The notes beneath the pieces were generated by a model, which saw only the letters and a list, made by a program, of their open reading frames with translations, had not been told where the DNA came from and did no database searches. The translations under genes and the position numbers were made by a program. Positions 24,476 to 37,400 of a stretch of DNA of 64,000 nucleotides are shown here, one piece after another. Position 1 is the first letter of the stretch. Each line of letters starts with the position of its first letter. Location of the stretch: NCBI GenBank assembly GCA_037043235.1, contig JAWRVZ010000042.1, positions 790,501-854,500 on the forward strand, in the 5' to 3' direction. This DNA is from Rhodeus uyekii. Lineage: Eukaryota > Chordata > Actinopteri > Cypriniformes > Acheilognathidae.

Positions 24476-27400
24476 GTTTTATGTTGCTGTGGCTTTAAGA
24501 CTCTACATGTGACATGAGCAGCTGTGCTTTGGTCTGCTAATCAGGAGCTGTGGTTTGCTGTTTGGATTCAATACAATTTTCACCATCTCATCTTAATTTC
24601 TTACATTGGGAATCTTTAAAAGCATCTGCAGAGCTTTCGGTGCTACACAACCAAGATCAGCAGAAGGTTTGGCAGACTTCCAATGTTTTACTCTTTTCAT
24701 TAGTTTTTTCTGCTGAATCACAGTATCCTACTTTCTCCTCCTTTCAAATCCCTCACCAAGTTGAACACCAAATCAGAGTTTATGTGTAAATATGGGTAAT
24801 CATGTGTTAGTGTTTTGCTGCTTACTTTAAATAGATGGTCTTTTGGGGCTGTGGAGAGAAGCAACAGTACATTTTCATAGTACATCTCTCAATTTTATCC
24901 AAAATTATAAAGGTAACTTTGATTTGAGTCTCTGCTCTGCTTTGAGTCTCTTGTGCAATGATAGCAGTCTTTTATATGAAATGTTACATGTGTATCTCAA
25001 CAAACTTGTCTGTCATGCTCTTAAAGTGCCGGCATGAAACCCTCTTCTCATGGCGGTACAACAGGCAGCCACAGGCACTCTGTATGTGGGCTCACAGGCA
25101 GAATTTCACATCTTGACAGCATCGGTGAGAAATGGCCGCATGCTGCAAAAATCCCAAAGCTGGCAGAGAGCTGCGCTTGTGAAGCTCTTGTTTGTCATGC
25201 TCTGCTGCGGTCGTGTTCCCTTCATGCAGGCGAAACTGAAAAATGTACAAGGTTATGGGGTTTTTTTGTGGAGAAAGTGGGAACGTTTTTATGGAGAGCC
25301 TGTGATTTATGACCTCAGATATATTAAGGATAAAGTTTGCTGAAAAGTTTGCAGAAATTCTGATGAGCTTTTCATATTTTTAGGCAAATTTATTTGTAGA
25401 AATTTAGCACTTACATTATTTTTTGGTACAAAAAATGTTAAGCTGTAAATCTCTGATCATTTTAGCAGATGTGGTTTATCTTATTAGTTCACCTAATTAC
25501 AACAAAAAATATTTATTACATTTAAACAGTACAAAAAGATATTAAATTATTTATAAATACTTTGCCTTTTAAGAGTTTTTATTTTTTAAAAGCTGCAAGT
25601 CAGCGCCAGCAAACTTTCATGCCCCCGGAATATTTTATCTGAACACTCAAGATATCAAAAGGAAGAACAAAGCCTTTGCTTTCAAACAACCAAATAAAAA
25701 AATATTTTATTCAAGCTTCATGGATTCTTTTTTTATCAACACTTGAATGTGTGTAGGTTTCATAACAAAGCAACCTTTTTAACACACAAAAAACAAAACA
25801 AGATCAAGTCCATCAAAACCCCAAACCTTCACAGATCTAAAGCTTGTCCTGTGTCGACATTTCATTCAGCAATATTAGGCAGTTTTGATTTGTACGCTGT
25901 TCAATAATCATGTTAACTTGCTTGTTTCTGCTTCTTCTTCACCTGTGTTTTTGGATCAGAAATCCTCTGCTCTTTTAGATGTGTAATATCGCCCCCTATC
26001 GTACAAAAGAGAAAATGTGGATTGCTGGGAAAATTCCACCAATGGCAGAGAAGTGTTGTCACAAATGGCGGGAAAAAAAATCTGTCAATGGTGGGGAAAT
26101 ACTTATTTTTTACAGATTTTATGTATTTTTACAGCTATGCGTTGTACTGTATTTATCTAAAGTTATGGTAACTGAGAATAATAATCTCTTAGTGGTCCTA
26201 AAATATTTTTTTGTACTTATTAAATGTGTGTTTAAGATACTTGAACTGATATTTTTATGTAAGGCTCTTGAGGAGAAATGAATTCTAAAGACAATGCATG
26301 CTTTGTTCTTAAGGAGTCATTGACCTTTTACCATAAAATCTGCAAAAATCCCTTCAGTTTGCTTGATGAATTCTGCCTCCCTCTGTATTTTCTGACCTTC
26401 GGGCAATATTCAGGGTTATTGATTTAAGACCGACTGCTCTCGGGTGCTTTGGACTGTGACACTTTCAGAAAAGGATGGAAGAGCATCTCTGTAGAAAGAG
26501 CGTCCCTTTGAGTTCCCTGCGGATCAATTGGCAAAGTGGACATCAACAACCAAAAAATCCTGGTTTTACAGCACTAGACTGGTTGTTAGAAGGCTTTGCC
26601 GAACCAAGCAGTGTTTTATTAATTTAAACTATGACTGGAATGCGAAATATTGCAAATGAAAAAGGAAAATATGAGAAAAGTAATTCAAAATACTATTATA
26701 GTATCTCAATGAAATAATGCATGTCAGCATCCGGCTTGCTGAAATCTCCTTCTCTTTTCAGGATTGCGATAAAGCTAGGTTATACCTGTTATCGTAATGA
26801 CTCCAGATCTGGTTAAATGTGAGCCTCAGAGTACCCGCTGCAATTTTCCGCACATAAAACTTTTCAGACCTAACGGGATTTTTCCTCTAATGGCAGACAC
26901 GAGGGACAGCAATGCGGTTCGGTTCCATTTACAAAGCGCCGAGAGCCTTTTCACTCCGAGCTCACTGCGAGTCATGACACATCTGCTGAGCGTTTTGTCG
27001 TCAGTCACGCGCTTTGGTGAAGTTTTAATGAAGGTGCTGCTTTTGGTTTTTGAGTCCAAGGGCTGTTAGAGCCGGCGTGTCCGTGTTCTTGGCTTGTGCA
27101 TTGATGATCCAGCTGAATAGGTATCTCTGAGCTGAATTTTTCCCATGCTCCATTGTGTGATATTTCATTCATCTCTGTGTAGAGTGAGAAAGAAAGGTGG
27201 GGATGATTGAAAAACGAGATGTGGATGACACTGCTCGGTAACAAGGGCAGATGAGGTCGGAGCTGTAAGGGTCGAGTGGGCAGATGGTCCGTGTTACGAT
27301 GATGGTAGAGGAACTGAACGTGTGCTAGAATAACCAGCCGTAAGGATGAAACATGTTGCTTATGTTCAACACATTTAAAATGTGTTCTGTTTTCAGTTTA

Positions 27401-27870
27401 AGTTCAATTATCACAACATTTAGCATTAGCATTAACTACTTTACATCCCGGATTTGACCCTTTCACACATGGAGGTCACTACAGTGGAGAGCTTCATAAA
27501 GAGCCATTGTTCCATTGCATGGGTTTTGATGGCATAGTTGCACATCAACCACTAAAGTGGACTCTTTGCTGTCTCCAAACCGAGATGGCCGACAACCATA
27601 TTGCTCCAGAATATCCATCTGTTCCTTCTATCCTAGGAGACTCTTGCAGGTAAAAAAGGAAATGTTGTAATATCTAAGGAGTCGTATCAATGTTGAATTT
27701 TCCAAGTATTGATTTTAGATCGGGAGGAAATTCTGATGAATGATTTGTCCACTAAATTGGGCATCACTGGTTATATTTCATCTACAATTCATATTATTAC
27801 TGTGACTTTTCCTCAAATTAGTGCAGCCTTGATGGGCAAAACAAATTTTTTCATTGCCATAAAATTACAA
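24476..27870. other. Intergenic, one CpG-richer block
   Basis: No exon or RNA gene could be supported. 26790-27080 is unique-looking and CpG-richer than its surroundings, with no splice structure, and could be a regulatory block. The remainder is AT-rich. Confidence 0.4.
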
Positions 27871-27871
27871 T

Positions 27872-27982
27872 TATGCATTTGGCAGACTCTTTCATCCAAA
27901 GCGACTTACTTTGCATTCAAGACAAACATTGACATTTCAAATAGTTTTTGCTTTCCCTAGGAGTCGACCCATGACCTTGATT
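27872..27982 (-). repeat. tRNA-derived SINE, minus orientation
   Basis: Tail at left (GCATTTGGCAGACTCTTTCA, CAAAGCGACTTAC), partial head at right (TGCTTTCCCTAGGAGTCGAC, CCATGACCTTG). Same family as 12420 and 28388. Confidence 0.7.
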
Positions 27983-28387
27983 AACAGTGAATCTGAAATA
28001 AGTGTTATCTGGTGAGATAAAGCATAGTAATGTAATGCCAGTGTCTCTTCAAAGCAATTTGTGGTTCTTCCTGTGAAGAAAGTCTCCTCAGCAGCCCTGA
28101 TGCATCCATGCAACCTCTTCCATGACGACAGCAGCCTGTAATACATTATGAGTGGGAATTCTGGGAAATGTAGCAGTGTGAAAAATATCTTAATGCTTCT
28201 GAAGTGTGCAGCAAATACATGATGACAGAACTGCGTTTCTGTTCCTAATTAATGCCACCCACTCAATAAGTTCAGCAAGGGTCCGCGCTGGTGACGGTCA
28301 GTCAGAGACTGGTAACGATCCTCTGATAACATGGCGCCCTAGTTCTGATGACCTCTATGGTCCATGTTTGATGGGTCAGAAAATGGC

Positions 28388-28548
28388 TTTCCTGCAGCTC
28401 AAACAGTAGAGTGTGGTGCTTGCAACACCAAGGTCATGGGTTCGATTCCCAGGGAAAGCAAGAACTGATTAGAATGTCAATGAGTTTCTTGAATGCAACG
28501 CAAGTCGCTTTGGCTAAAAGAGTCTGATAAATGCATAGATGAAAATGT
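28388..28548 (+). repeat. tRNA-derived SINE, best-preserved copy
   Basis: The head TTTCCTGCAGCTCAAACAGT is followed by GCTTGCAACACCAAGG and a good RNA polymerase III B-box GGGTTCGATTCCC. Then come AAAGCAAGAACTGATTAGAA and a tail AAGTCGCTTTGGCTAAAAGA with TAAATGCATAGATG. The tRNA-like head plus shared tail define the family seen five times in the window. Confidence 0.8.
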
Positions 28549-28990
28549 CATGGTTTTAAATCGTTTTATTGTTTTGTTCAAAATAATCATGTAAGATGAG
28601 AATTTTATTCACCAAGCAAAAACCAACCTACTTATTTACTAACAACCCATTCCAGTTTAACCAGGTAAAATAATAGTTTTAGATTCTTTTCTACGTCTAA
28701 AAAACCTTTCTCTCAGTCTGCATTTGTGTTCCTGTCAAAAAAAAAATTGCATTGCTTTTGAATTTATCATATTTACAGATACATATTTTATTGCATTGTA
28801 AAAAGATTGGTAAAACAGTTTATTATTAATATTATTTGACCACTTGATACTGAATGAAATAACTCACAACTTGTACATGTTTTGTATTGAATTACATTTT
28901 TCATATCACATTCTTTTTAGAAATGACACCCAATGACTGAACAAGAGAATAGAGCACACAGTAGAGTAATATAGATGGATAATTATCACT

Positions 28991-30235
28991 CTATTTTACT
29001 TCCTCACATACAGCATTACATTCAGATCTGCAGTCTTTATCACACAACTTGTACTCCCCGTTCTCTTCCTCCATGGCTCCGCAATGATGGGAATATTCTG
29101 GTTGAATTCCTCCTTTCCAGTGATTCCTGTTTCCCACTTGAATTCCATTGATCCAAATCCAGAATCCGAAAACCCGGCTCTGTCTGAGCCCCACCCACAC
29201 CGGCCCGGAGATCTTCCTCCTTTTTAGCTCTCGCTCTGTGTCTTTCTGATCTATCTCAGAGTGAATGGACAGAAGTTGAAAATTACGACTTTCACAGTAA
29301 TCCAGAGCTTTTTCCCAACTCATTTCATCCTCACATAAATGGAGCTTTCTGTAGAAAATAATCATAATTAACATCAAAATAAAATTAGTTGCATTAAAGC
29401 ATATAGTAGAAATGTTGAATTTTAAAGCATCCAACATTTTCTTAACTTACTGTAACAAAGAGCAAAATATTGACCCTGATTCACTTTACTCCATTGGTTC
29501 TTTGAGAGAAATGTAAAACATCCGTGAGCTGCTTTACATCCTGTTTTAATCGGTGTGAAATTTGACTGTCCACCATCATACCAATCAAGGGTGTTATCAT
29601 CATTATATCGGAGGCCGATCCAGGAAGAGTTATTCCCATTTAGTGTTTTCCTCACTTGTTCATTTTCCATTTCATCTCTGATCGTCACTAAATAAGTGTG
29701 TTTCTCTTTGCAGTAAATCTGAGCCTCAAACCAAGTTCTGTGTACGGGGATTAATCTGTATCTTTGTGATTGTTGCTTATAATCTGTATGAATACAAGAG
29801 TTAATACAGTACTCACATGGATTTAGTTATTTATAAGATATAAAGAGTTTAGAAATCATTACCTTTATCATAACATATGAAGTACTTTTGTGTTGAATTA
29901 CAGTCAGAAAACTCCCAACTTCCGTCAGTGTTTATTGCAGCACAGAAGTTTTCTGCAGTAAAAGTCCCACTTAAGTTGACGAATGTGGAAAGATGATCGT
30001 TTGACCATTTACAGCTGGTGGCACCAATCCAAGCACTCTCACCAGCACTTAAATTAGAAGCTAACAACTTATTCTCTTCATCATCATAGATTATCGTTAT
30101 GATCGTCTTCATCATAGATTGTGACCAGATCAGTGAAGTTACTTCTGTAAGCATTCAGTGCTTCAGCTAAACTCATTTTAACGCTGGTCACGTTGAAACT
30201 TCTTAGCCGATCTGTAGCATTTAAAAGGGAAACAC
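28991..30235 (-). pseudogene. Three-CTLD C-type lectin pseudogene (unit 1)
   Basis: Minus-strand paralogue of the two intact lectin genes to its right. The exons are 29863-30235 (CTLD1), 29451-29783 (CTLD2) and 28991-29348 (CTLD3), with the same phase-1 splice sites. CTLD2 is intact (333 nt). CTLD1 is 373 nt instead of 360/366. Its frame from the exon start meets TGA at 30084-30086, while a shifted frame carries the rest (WIGAT...YFICYD). CTLD3 lacks four bases near 29330, giving TGA at 29320-29322 in the spliced frame. The first CTLD1 Cys is Tyr. No signal-peptide exon is found upstream. Transcription is possible but a full protein is not. Confidence 0.85.
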
Positions 30236-32204
30236 CTGAAAACAGATATTCAGTTTTAGTGAAATGCTGTCGACATCAACTTGAGGAAAAAAGTATCTAT
30301 CAAAACTACAAAGTGAAAATATTTTCACCTTGTTTAATTAAAAATGCCTACAACAGACCGTTAATTTCTACAGAGCATCATGTTGTTAACATTAATATTT
30401 AATCCTTATTGTAATTCATGATTTCAATATTCTTCAATAAGTTAGATGTTTATTTTAGACATCTTTGCTATTCTTTAAAACCATTAGGCTGATTTACTGA
30501 TTTGCTAATTTGATGGATTTTCAAAAAAAATATTCAGTAATCTTTATAGATAGATAGATAGAGCGGTGGCCAAAAGCCAATAAAGATATCCATCTTCACC
30601 CTTTATTCAAATATCATTAAACTGTGTATTATTAAAACGGGGTAAGACTTTGAAAATTCCTATCTATCTAAAAAAAAAATATTTTAAAATGACTAAACTA
30701 GAACTTAAAACTATTTCAATCTGTAAACCTTAAAGCTGTTAAAACGCTTGCAAACTTTCTGGTCTGGTTGAAACATGACAAATAGCTTCACCTGGATGTT
30801 ACTAGCTCACACATCACGTCAGTAATAATCAGTGATGGATGGATGCTTGGGGTCATCACTATTAATCACTGATAAGTTTATGTATTTGATTAAGCTGCTT
30901 AGAAATTATAAAATGGTAATTCAGTATAGTGTTGCTTTTGTGTCATTTCAGTAACATGGAATGATCCTAATATGATGATGTTATATTCTCAGAACTGGAT
31001 TTGGAAAAGTAAACCGCAATGACTTGAGCAAACTGTACACACCAGAGATTACGAGCAATGCAGCCACTTCTTCCGTTAACCAATAAATTCAAATCTGCAG
31101 ACTTTAAAGGACTTCACTTCCTCCTGATCATCAGAGCCTGCTTTCATTCATTCACTGTTTGCATAATCTTAATGCTCTAGTCAAATATAAGTATCGTTTA
31201 TAATGTGTCCATATTCAAACGCACAGGGCTCTGTAATGTCTGTGTCTCGGCTAACTTATTTTTATTCCTGTTTCAAGTTTCCGTTTGAGGCATTTATTAA
31301 CGTTCAGCACACGCTGGCCTGGAAGAGAGCGGACAGATATTGTCTAAACATGAAGTTAGTCGAACATAAAGTGTTGCAGTATTCACATCCAGACATGACA
31401 AGATGGCGGATGAGAGGATGGAATGACAGAGGAAAGATGGGAAGGAGAAAGAGAGAGCAGGTTTAGCCTGAAAGTTACTGGTAGAGGGGATGGTTGTGTA
31501 GAAGTAGGACGTTCTACATGAAATGCACTGAAGAAATGGTCAGAAACATGCAAAGATTTTACCCGAATGTTGTCTGCAATGCAGTTGCATGTGATGAAGA
31601 ACATTAGTGAAGTACACAGTGGGAGCCTTTTTTGTTTTGAATATTGTTTCAAAATGTGTAAATCTGTAAATGTAAATTCATTAGAAATTCTATCAAAATT
31701 AAACTTCACAAAACTTCAAGTATTCTTAAACATTTTGTAAATCCCTAAACTTGTTACATAAATAGGTTTATGTTTTATGATGTATTTCAGTGTCTATTCA
31801 TCCATTGAAAAGTGTTAAATGGGTCTAAACATGTTTCTTAATTAATTTTCTGATTGTATCTTAGAAATCCTCTTCAACTCTCACCGGTAGAAATACATTT
31901 TATGATTTACTGAGTCATACTAATACGTGCCAATGTATTAAATTACAATTCCTTTCTCTGTTGTTACTTATAGATTTGCAAAATACAAACTCTATCAACA
32001 AAATAAAGGACTCAAGGATATAATGTATGTTCATGAACAATTTTTTATATACATTTTTTAGTATGAGACAAAGTTTTACAGAAGTAAAATGAGATAAACA
32101 TAAAATATCAAAAAGGTAACAGATAATTAGGACTGCATTAGTGGTAAGACATGAAGATCGAGCTGTTTAATGTTGAGCATGAGCTCTTTTTCCTCATGAA
32201 TATG
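30236..32204. other. Spacer between lectin units 1 and 2
   Basis: No gene. 31000-31260 is a duplicate of 34960-35170 plus 35680-35760 upstream of unit 2 (shared GCAGCCACTTC/GCAGTCACTTC, AGTATCGTTTA, GTAATGTCTGTGTCTCGGCT), marking the edge of the tandem duplication. 31700-32100 matches 38500-38900 downstream of unit 3. A short GATA run lies at 30548. Confidence 0.7.
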
Positions 32205-34012
32205 TTATTTTTCCAAACATAAGACAGTAAATTCAGATCTGCAGTCTTTATCACACCACTTGTACTCCCCGTTCTCTTCCTCCATGGCTCCGCAATGATG
32301 GGAGTATTTTGGTTGAATTCCTCCTTTCCAGTTTGTCCAGTTTCCCACTTGAATTCCATTGATCCAAATCCAGAATCCAAAAACTCGGCTCTGTCGGAGC
32401 CCCACCCACACCGGCCCAGAGATCTTCCTCCTTTTTAGCTCTAGCTCCGTTTGATCCTGTTCTTTCTTAGAGTGAATGGACAGAAGTTGAGAATCATTTA
32501 TTTCACAGTAATCCAGAGCTTCTTCCCAACTCATTTTATCCTCACTCACATGGATTAAGCTTTCTGAAGAAAATAATCATAATAATTAACATAAAATTAT
32601 GCATGTTTTGATTTATTATCCCATCTAATGCATATTATCCTGCATGTGGTGGACTTGGAAATTTTACGTTTTAAAGCATCAAACTTACTGTAACAAACAG
32701 CAATATTGTCACCACCATTTGCTCTTCGCCAGTTGTACTTTATGGAAGTCTCTCTTGCTAAAAATGTAAAACATCCTTGAGATTTAATATCTGCTGTGTA
32801 ATTTGAATGTCCACCATCGAACCAATCAAGGCTGTTATCATTATATCGGAGGCCGATCCAGAAAGAGTTTGTCTCAATTAGTTTTTCCTTCACTTGTCCA
32901 TTTTCCGTCACATCTCTGATCGTCACTAAATCAGTGTGATTCTTTCTGCAGTAAAGCTGAGCCTCAAACCAGGTTCTGTTTTCTAGGATTAAACTGTAGT
33001 TTTGTGTTTGTTTCTCATGATCTATGAATACAAGAGTTGATAATCATTTTACTAATACAGCATTTAGTTATTTATAGGATATAAAGAGTTCAGAAATCAT
33101 TACCTTGATCATAACATATGAAGTACTTTGTCAAATCACAATTTAAGCAGTCCCATAGTGTACCATTGTTTATTGCACCACAGCATTCGTCCTTTACAGG
33201 AAGCGTGTTGGGTAATTTGCTGAATGTGGCAGGATCACCATTTGACCATTTACAGCTGGTGGCACCAATCCAAGCACCCTGAACACTCGTAGCACTCCTA
33301 TTCTTGAAAACACGAACTGACTCGTTATGATCGTCTTCATCAAAGATTGTGACCAGATCAGTGAAGTTACTTCTGCAAGCATTTAATGCTTCAGCTAAAC
33401 TCATTTTAACTTCGGTCACGTTGAAACTTCTTAGCCGACCTGAAGCATTTAAAAGGGAAACACCTGAAAACAGATATTCAGTTTTAGTGAAATACTGTCG
33501 ACATCAACTTGACTGCAGGAAAAAAAACACATCTTTCAAAAACATTTACATGTGAACTTTGAAAAATCTCATTTTATTTTTTTAACATCAAGACAAATTT
33601 TTTATTTGGCTTGAGAAACCTGGACAAGAAAGATTAAAAATGTGTTAACAGCTTTAAGGTTTAAAGTTTCAAATAATAATATATTTTAGTTTAGTCATTT
33701 TAAATATAAAATTTTTGATAGATAGATAGATTAGTTTAGTGGATACAAAGTCTAATTAGAAATAATAGACAGAATGGCAGTTTAATTGAGTTTGATTTGA
33801 ATTTTGTCGGTTGGAGTAAAAAAAACATTCCGTCAGTGAAAGTCAATGGGATTTTTTTTTTTCCAGAGTTTTAATCGTCATTTTTAGGAAAACTAAGTAA
33901 ATTAGAAAAAATATATAAATTTTTAACATGAATAAATGTGTTTTGCTGCTCAAAATATAATATAGACTAGATACTCACCCCAAACTAAAAGCAGGACAGG
34001 CAGAAATGACAT
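32205..34012 (-). CDS. Secreted three-CTLD C-type lectin-like protein (unit 2)
   Basis: Coding exons: 33979-34012 (signal, MSFLPVLLLVWG), 33104-33463 (CTLD1), 32689-33021 (CTLD2), 32205-32563 (CTLD3). They sum to 1086 nt, 361 residues, frame intact, all introns phase 1 with GT/AG. Each CTLD has the family core (WIGAT, WIGLRYND, WVGLRQS) and paired cysteines. No transmembrane segment follows CTLD3 (ends VLCLEK), so the product should be secreted. The EPN/WND calcium-sugar motifs are not present (QPKYSHHC, KWCDKDC), so mannose-type binding is doubtful. It resembles macrophage mannose receptor-like fish proteins; ligand unknown. An immune role is inference. Confidence 0.88.
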
Positions 34013-34116
34013 GATAGTGCTCAGTTTATTTTAAACCAGAATCTTCTTTTATTTGTGCAGTTTGATGAAAAATGTTTGTTGTTTGGTGATTCAATGAGGA
34101 GCTGAACTGGTCAGTG

Positions 34117-34440
34117 ACTGGAGGAAAATATGAAAGATTGCAAGAAATCAAAAGGGTTTCAATAATTACTCATTAATTATGATCCTCTATCAATACAAAA
34201 ACTAAAGACTTCTTGTATGACATCCCATAACAGCACAACAAATATTTAAATGTCTAAAAGATGCTGTTCATCCAGAATCACATCAACAAACAATGACAGG
34301 TAATGCGAACTCTAAAAAGTGCTTATACAAATAGTGCTAGAATAATCAAAAACTGATCATTTTACAGAGAGCAAAAAGATACTGCTTACCTGTTGAGAGG
34401 GTTATGTGCTTGTGTGCTGGAGGAAACGACGCACTTATTC
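34117..34440 (-). promoter_or_regulatory. Leader intron and untranslated first exon of lectin unit 2
   Basis: The minus-strand donor CAACAG|GTAAGC at 34390 is conserved at 41331 upstream of unit 3. The following acceptor TTTTCCTCCAG ends at 34118, before the exon holding the start codon. Flanks of the donor (CACACAAGC, AACCCTCTC) are conserved in both units. The transcription start is not fixed; 34440 is an approximate limit. Confidence 0.55.
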
Positions 34441-35174
34441 AAATCATGTCATGTTTGCTTGGGAGAGTTTACTTACCGTACTGAAATGCAATTAAACGTA
34501 CCATCCTTCTTCTTACTAAAACTACCAACTGTATCTCCTCTTAGAGCTTTAACTCTACAACCCCCAAACTTGGCTCAGATCTTCAGACTGTTCCCAAAAT
34601 CCCAATGATTTTCACTTTAACAGAATGTTCAATGAGCCGAGACTTTCAAATATCCATCCATCCAAATTTTGATCTTTTAAAATGACTAAACTATAACTTA
34701 GAACCATTTCAAACGTTAAACCTTAAAGCCATTAAAAGGTTAAAAAATTTCAGGTCTGGCCTCTCAAGCCAAATTCAATGTTTTTCTCAACAGTCTATTT
34801 TTACCTAGTTTTATTTGCTATAATAACACAATGAAACCTGACTAAGCTCTTTAGAGACAATAAAATGGATGTCACAAAAGTAGCAAAATGGTAATTTAGT
34901 AATGTGGTGCAAATGTTGTTTGTCATATCAATTACTTGTAATGATCCTAATGTGATGTGGTTCTATTCTATATTTGGAAAAGAAAAACGGCAACGATGTG
35001 TGAAACTGTACAAAACAGAGATTACGAGCAATGCAGTCACTTCCATTTACCAATAAATTCAAATCTGAAGACTTTAAAAAAACAAAACACTTCCTCCTGC
35101 TCATCAGAGATTGCTTTCATTCATTCCCTGTTTGCATAAACATAATGCCCTAGTCAAATATCAGTATCGTTTAT
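34440..35174. other. Upstream region of lectin unit 2
   Basis: No gene seen. It shares blocks with the regions upstream of units 1 and 3 (CAAATTCA, CACTTCCTCCTG, TGCTTTCATTCATTC), so it belongs to the duplicated unit and probably contains the promoter. Confidence 0.5.
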
Positions 35175-35664
35175 TATCGTTTGGTGCCTCCCTACCAGCC
35201 CTCCAGGACCTGTACACTTCCAGAGTGAAAAAGAGAGCAGGTAAAATCATCACAGACTCTGCTCACCCTGGAAACACCCTGTTTGAACGGTTACCGTCAG
35301 GACGGCGACTACGATCACTGGCCACTAGAACATCTAGGCACAGGAGCAGTTTCTTTCCACAGGCCATTTCCCTCTTGAACAGTTGAATTAATAAGAGATA
35401 AAATACTGGGCAGAGCGAAGGGAAAGAAAAACAATGCAGACGGATGTTATGGCTGACAATCTATCCCCTCTCCCACTCCATACAAAAAATCCCAGCATGT
35501 GACCACATGTACTGTGTATGTTATGTATTGTTATTGTTATTTGCTATGTAAACTCATGTTGTGTTGTATATGTGCACTGGAAGCTTCAATACCAAGACAA
35601 ATTCCTTGTGTGTGCAAGCACACTTGGCAATAAAGCTCTTTCTGATTCTGATTCTGATTCTGAT
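35175..35664 (+). mobile_element. 5'-truncated LINE (L2/CR1-type) with GATTCT tail
   Basis: It starts inside an open frame with LPALQDLYTSRVKKRAGKI and FERLPSGRRLRSLATR, ending SFFPQAISLLNS then a stop. This is the typical last stretch of an L2-like reverse-transcriptase ORF. A 3'UTR with GGCAATAAAGCTCTTTC and a (GATTCT)4 tail follows. The equivalent place upstream of lectin unit 1 (near 31195) lacks it, so the insertion followed the lectin duplication. The clade is from memory of tail type. Confidence 0.8.
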
Positions 35665-35889
35665 TATAATTTGTCCATTATGTGGCTCTGTAATGTCTGT
35701 GTCTCGGCTAACTTATTTTTATTCTTGTTTCAAGTTCCTGTTTGAGTTATTTATCTAACAATTTTATAATTGTTTCTGAGCACTAAATTGACAGCTTATT
35801 CTCTGATTTCACAGCTAACAGGGAATATTCTCAGAAATGTGGCTAACGTTCTGGGAAGGTTCTTTTAATGTTAAGAAACATTCTTACGG

Positions 35890-36290
35890 TAATGTTAAAG
35901 GCACAATATGTACGATTTTCAGATTAAAACATCCAAAATTCACTAGAAAAATGTTACATATTTTGTTGACTTGTGAACTGACATTATCCCAAACGTCATT
36001 TTAACCAGGAGACGGACCGTGTCTGTGCATCACCTATCAATGACGTAATGACCCTCGATTTTCAGCTTTACTTCCATAGAAACCATGGAATCACCAAAGA
36101 CATTTTAATATATGACGTGTTTTATTAGACAGGTGAGCAGCTGTTTGGATAAATTTGACAACAGAAAAATTCTATTACATTGTGGTAGCAAAAGCATTTT
36201 CTTCTTTGGCATTTAAAAACCAGCTGTATATTTCATTGAAACAAGCCTAAGAATCACAGATATTTCATTTATATAATATATGATTCTGGA
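35890..36290 (+). repeat. Interspersed repeat (GCACAATATGTACGATTTT family)
   Basis: The phrases TTAAAGGCACAATATGTACG, AACATCCAAAATTCACTAG and CATATTTTGTTGACTTGTG in this order match a repeat I recognise from cyprinids. The hAT element at 36302 is inserted just past it. Confidence 0.5.
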
Positions 36291-36431
36291 TGCCACTAGA
36301 TCAGGGGTCTCAAACATGCGGCCCGCGGGCCAGTTGCGGCCCGCGAAACAATATTTTGTGGCCCGCGGGACCATATGAAAGTTTAATGTAAGTGTGGCCC
36401 GCGAGTTTTGAATGAATAGCGCTTTACCGCG

Positions 36432-36463
<32 letters not shown>

Positions 36464-37012
36464 AAGGTTCCTTTTTCATGCGAGCTGGAGCTGTACAAGC
36501 CAACCAATCATAATGGAGTACATTACTTCCGGGGGCCAATCACAGTGGAGTAAATGACTCCCGGGGGCGGAGCATCGGCCGGGCTTGAGGCAGACAGAGA
36601 AACATAGCTCCCCGTGTAACATCACTTTTGTCAAAGCCGTCATAGAATTATTACTTCTTATTGTGTTTGAAATTGAGCATGTTTGACTTTGAGCTGGACG
36701 AAGTGAATGTTACTGTTATCGGCGTTGGATTTAGCGTCATGCGGATTGTATTTTGTTTTTCCATCATTTGAAATGGGCTGATTTGCGGGACATCGGTGTT
36801 ATAATATAGAAAATAAAATCCAGTTAATAAGTCCTCCGTGGCTGCATCCCATTGTTTGTATATAGTACATTTATTAATGCTGTCCCAGCTGAAAGTTATC
36901 AGCCGGCTAGCAGTCTCAGTATTTTCTACCATATACAAATGTTACGATGTTCATGTCATCAGAAAAGTATGGAAGCCCGTTTCTGCCACAGTTGAGAATT
37001 TTTATTTTTTTA

Positions 37013-37250
37013 TTTAAGTCATAATAATGAGAGGGTTTCTCACATTTTCTCACATACATGACTTAGTATCTCGAAATAATGAGACAGTTTCTCACAATAA
37101 TGACTTAGTATCTGGACAAAATGAGAAAGTTTCATAATAATGACTTAATATCTCGAAATAATGAGAACGTTTCTTATAATATTGACTTATCTCAAAATAA
37201 TGACAGTTTATCATAATAATGACTTAGTATCTCAAAACAATTTGTAACTT
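37013..37250 (+). repeat. ~40-bp minisatellite inside the hAT element
   Basis: About five to six degenerate copies of a unit holding AATAATGACTTAGTATCTCG and AATGAGA(C/A)AGTTTCTCA. Some units are shortened near 37180-37210. Confidence 0.8.
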
Positions 37251-37289
37251 TTTCCTCAACCTTGAACTTCAGTAAGTCCAAGTACAGGT

Positions 37290-37400
37290 CTACTTACTGA
37301 CGATCATCTTCAAGCTATACTGAGAGTCTCAACTGTTTCCTCTCTCAAGCCGAATGTGTCTCAGCTCTGTGAGAGGAAGATCTGCAGGTCTCTGGCAGCA
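37290..37400 (+). pseudogene. hAT transposase C-terminal fragment (ZBED5/GTF2IRD2-like)
   Basis: The plus frame reads TDDHLQAILRVSTVSSLKPN followed by VSQLCE. This is the conserved C-terminal stretch of hAT-type transposases also found in domesticated ZBED5/FAM200-like proteins. The rest of the protein, including the RNase H-like core, is deleted. Confidence 0.7.

Noticed and set aside
28388..28460. tRNA gene
   Set aside because: Good B-box but no foldable cloverleaf. It is followed by a tail shared with other copies, so it is a SINE. The same holds for 12420, 46290 and 52425.
31203..31709. 87-aa plus and 108-aa minus frames between lectin units
   Set aside because: No domain or splice support; part of the region is duplicated flank without conserved frame.
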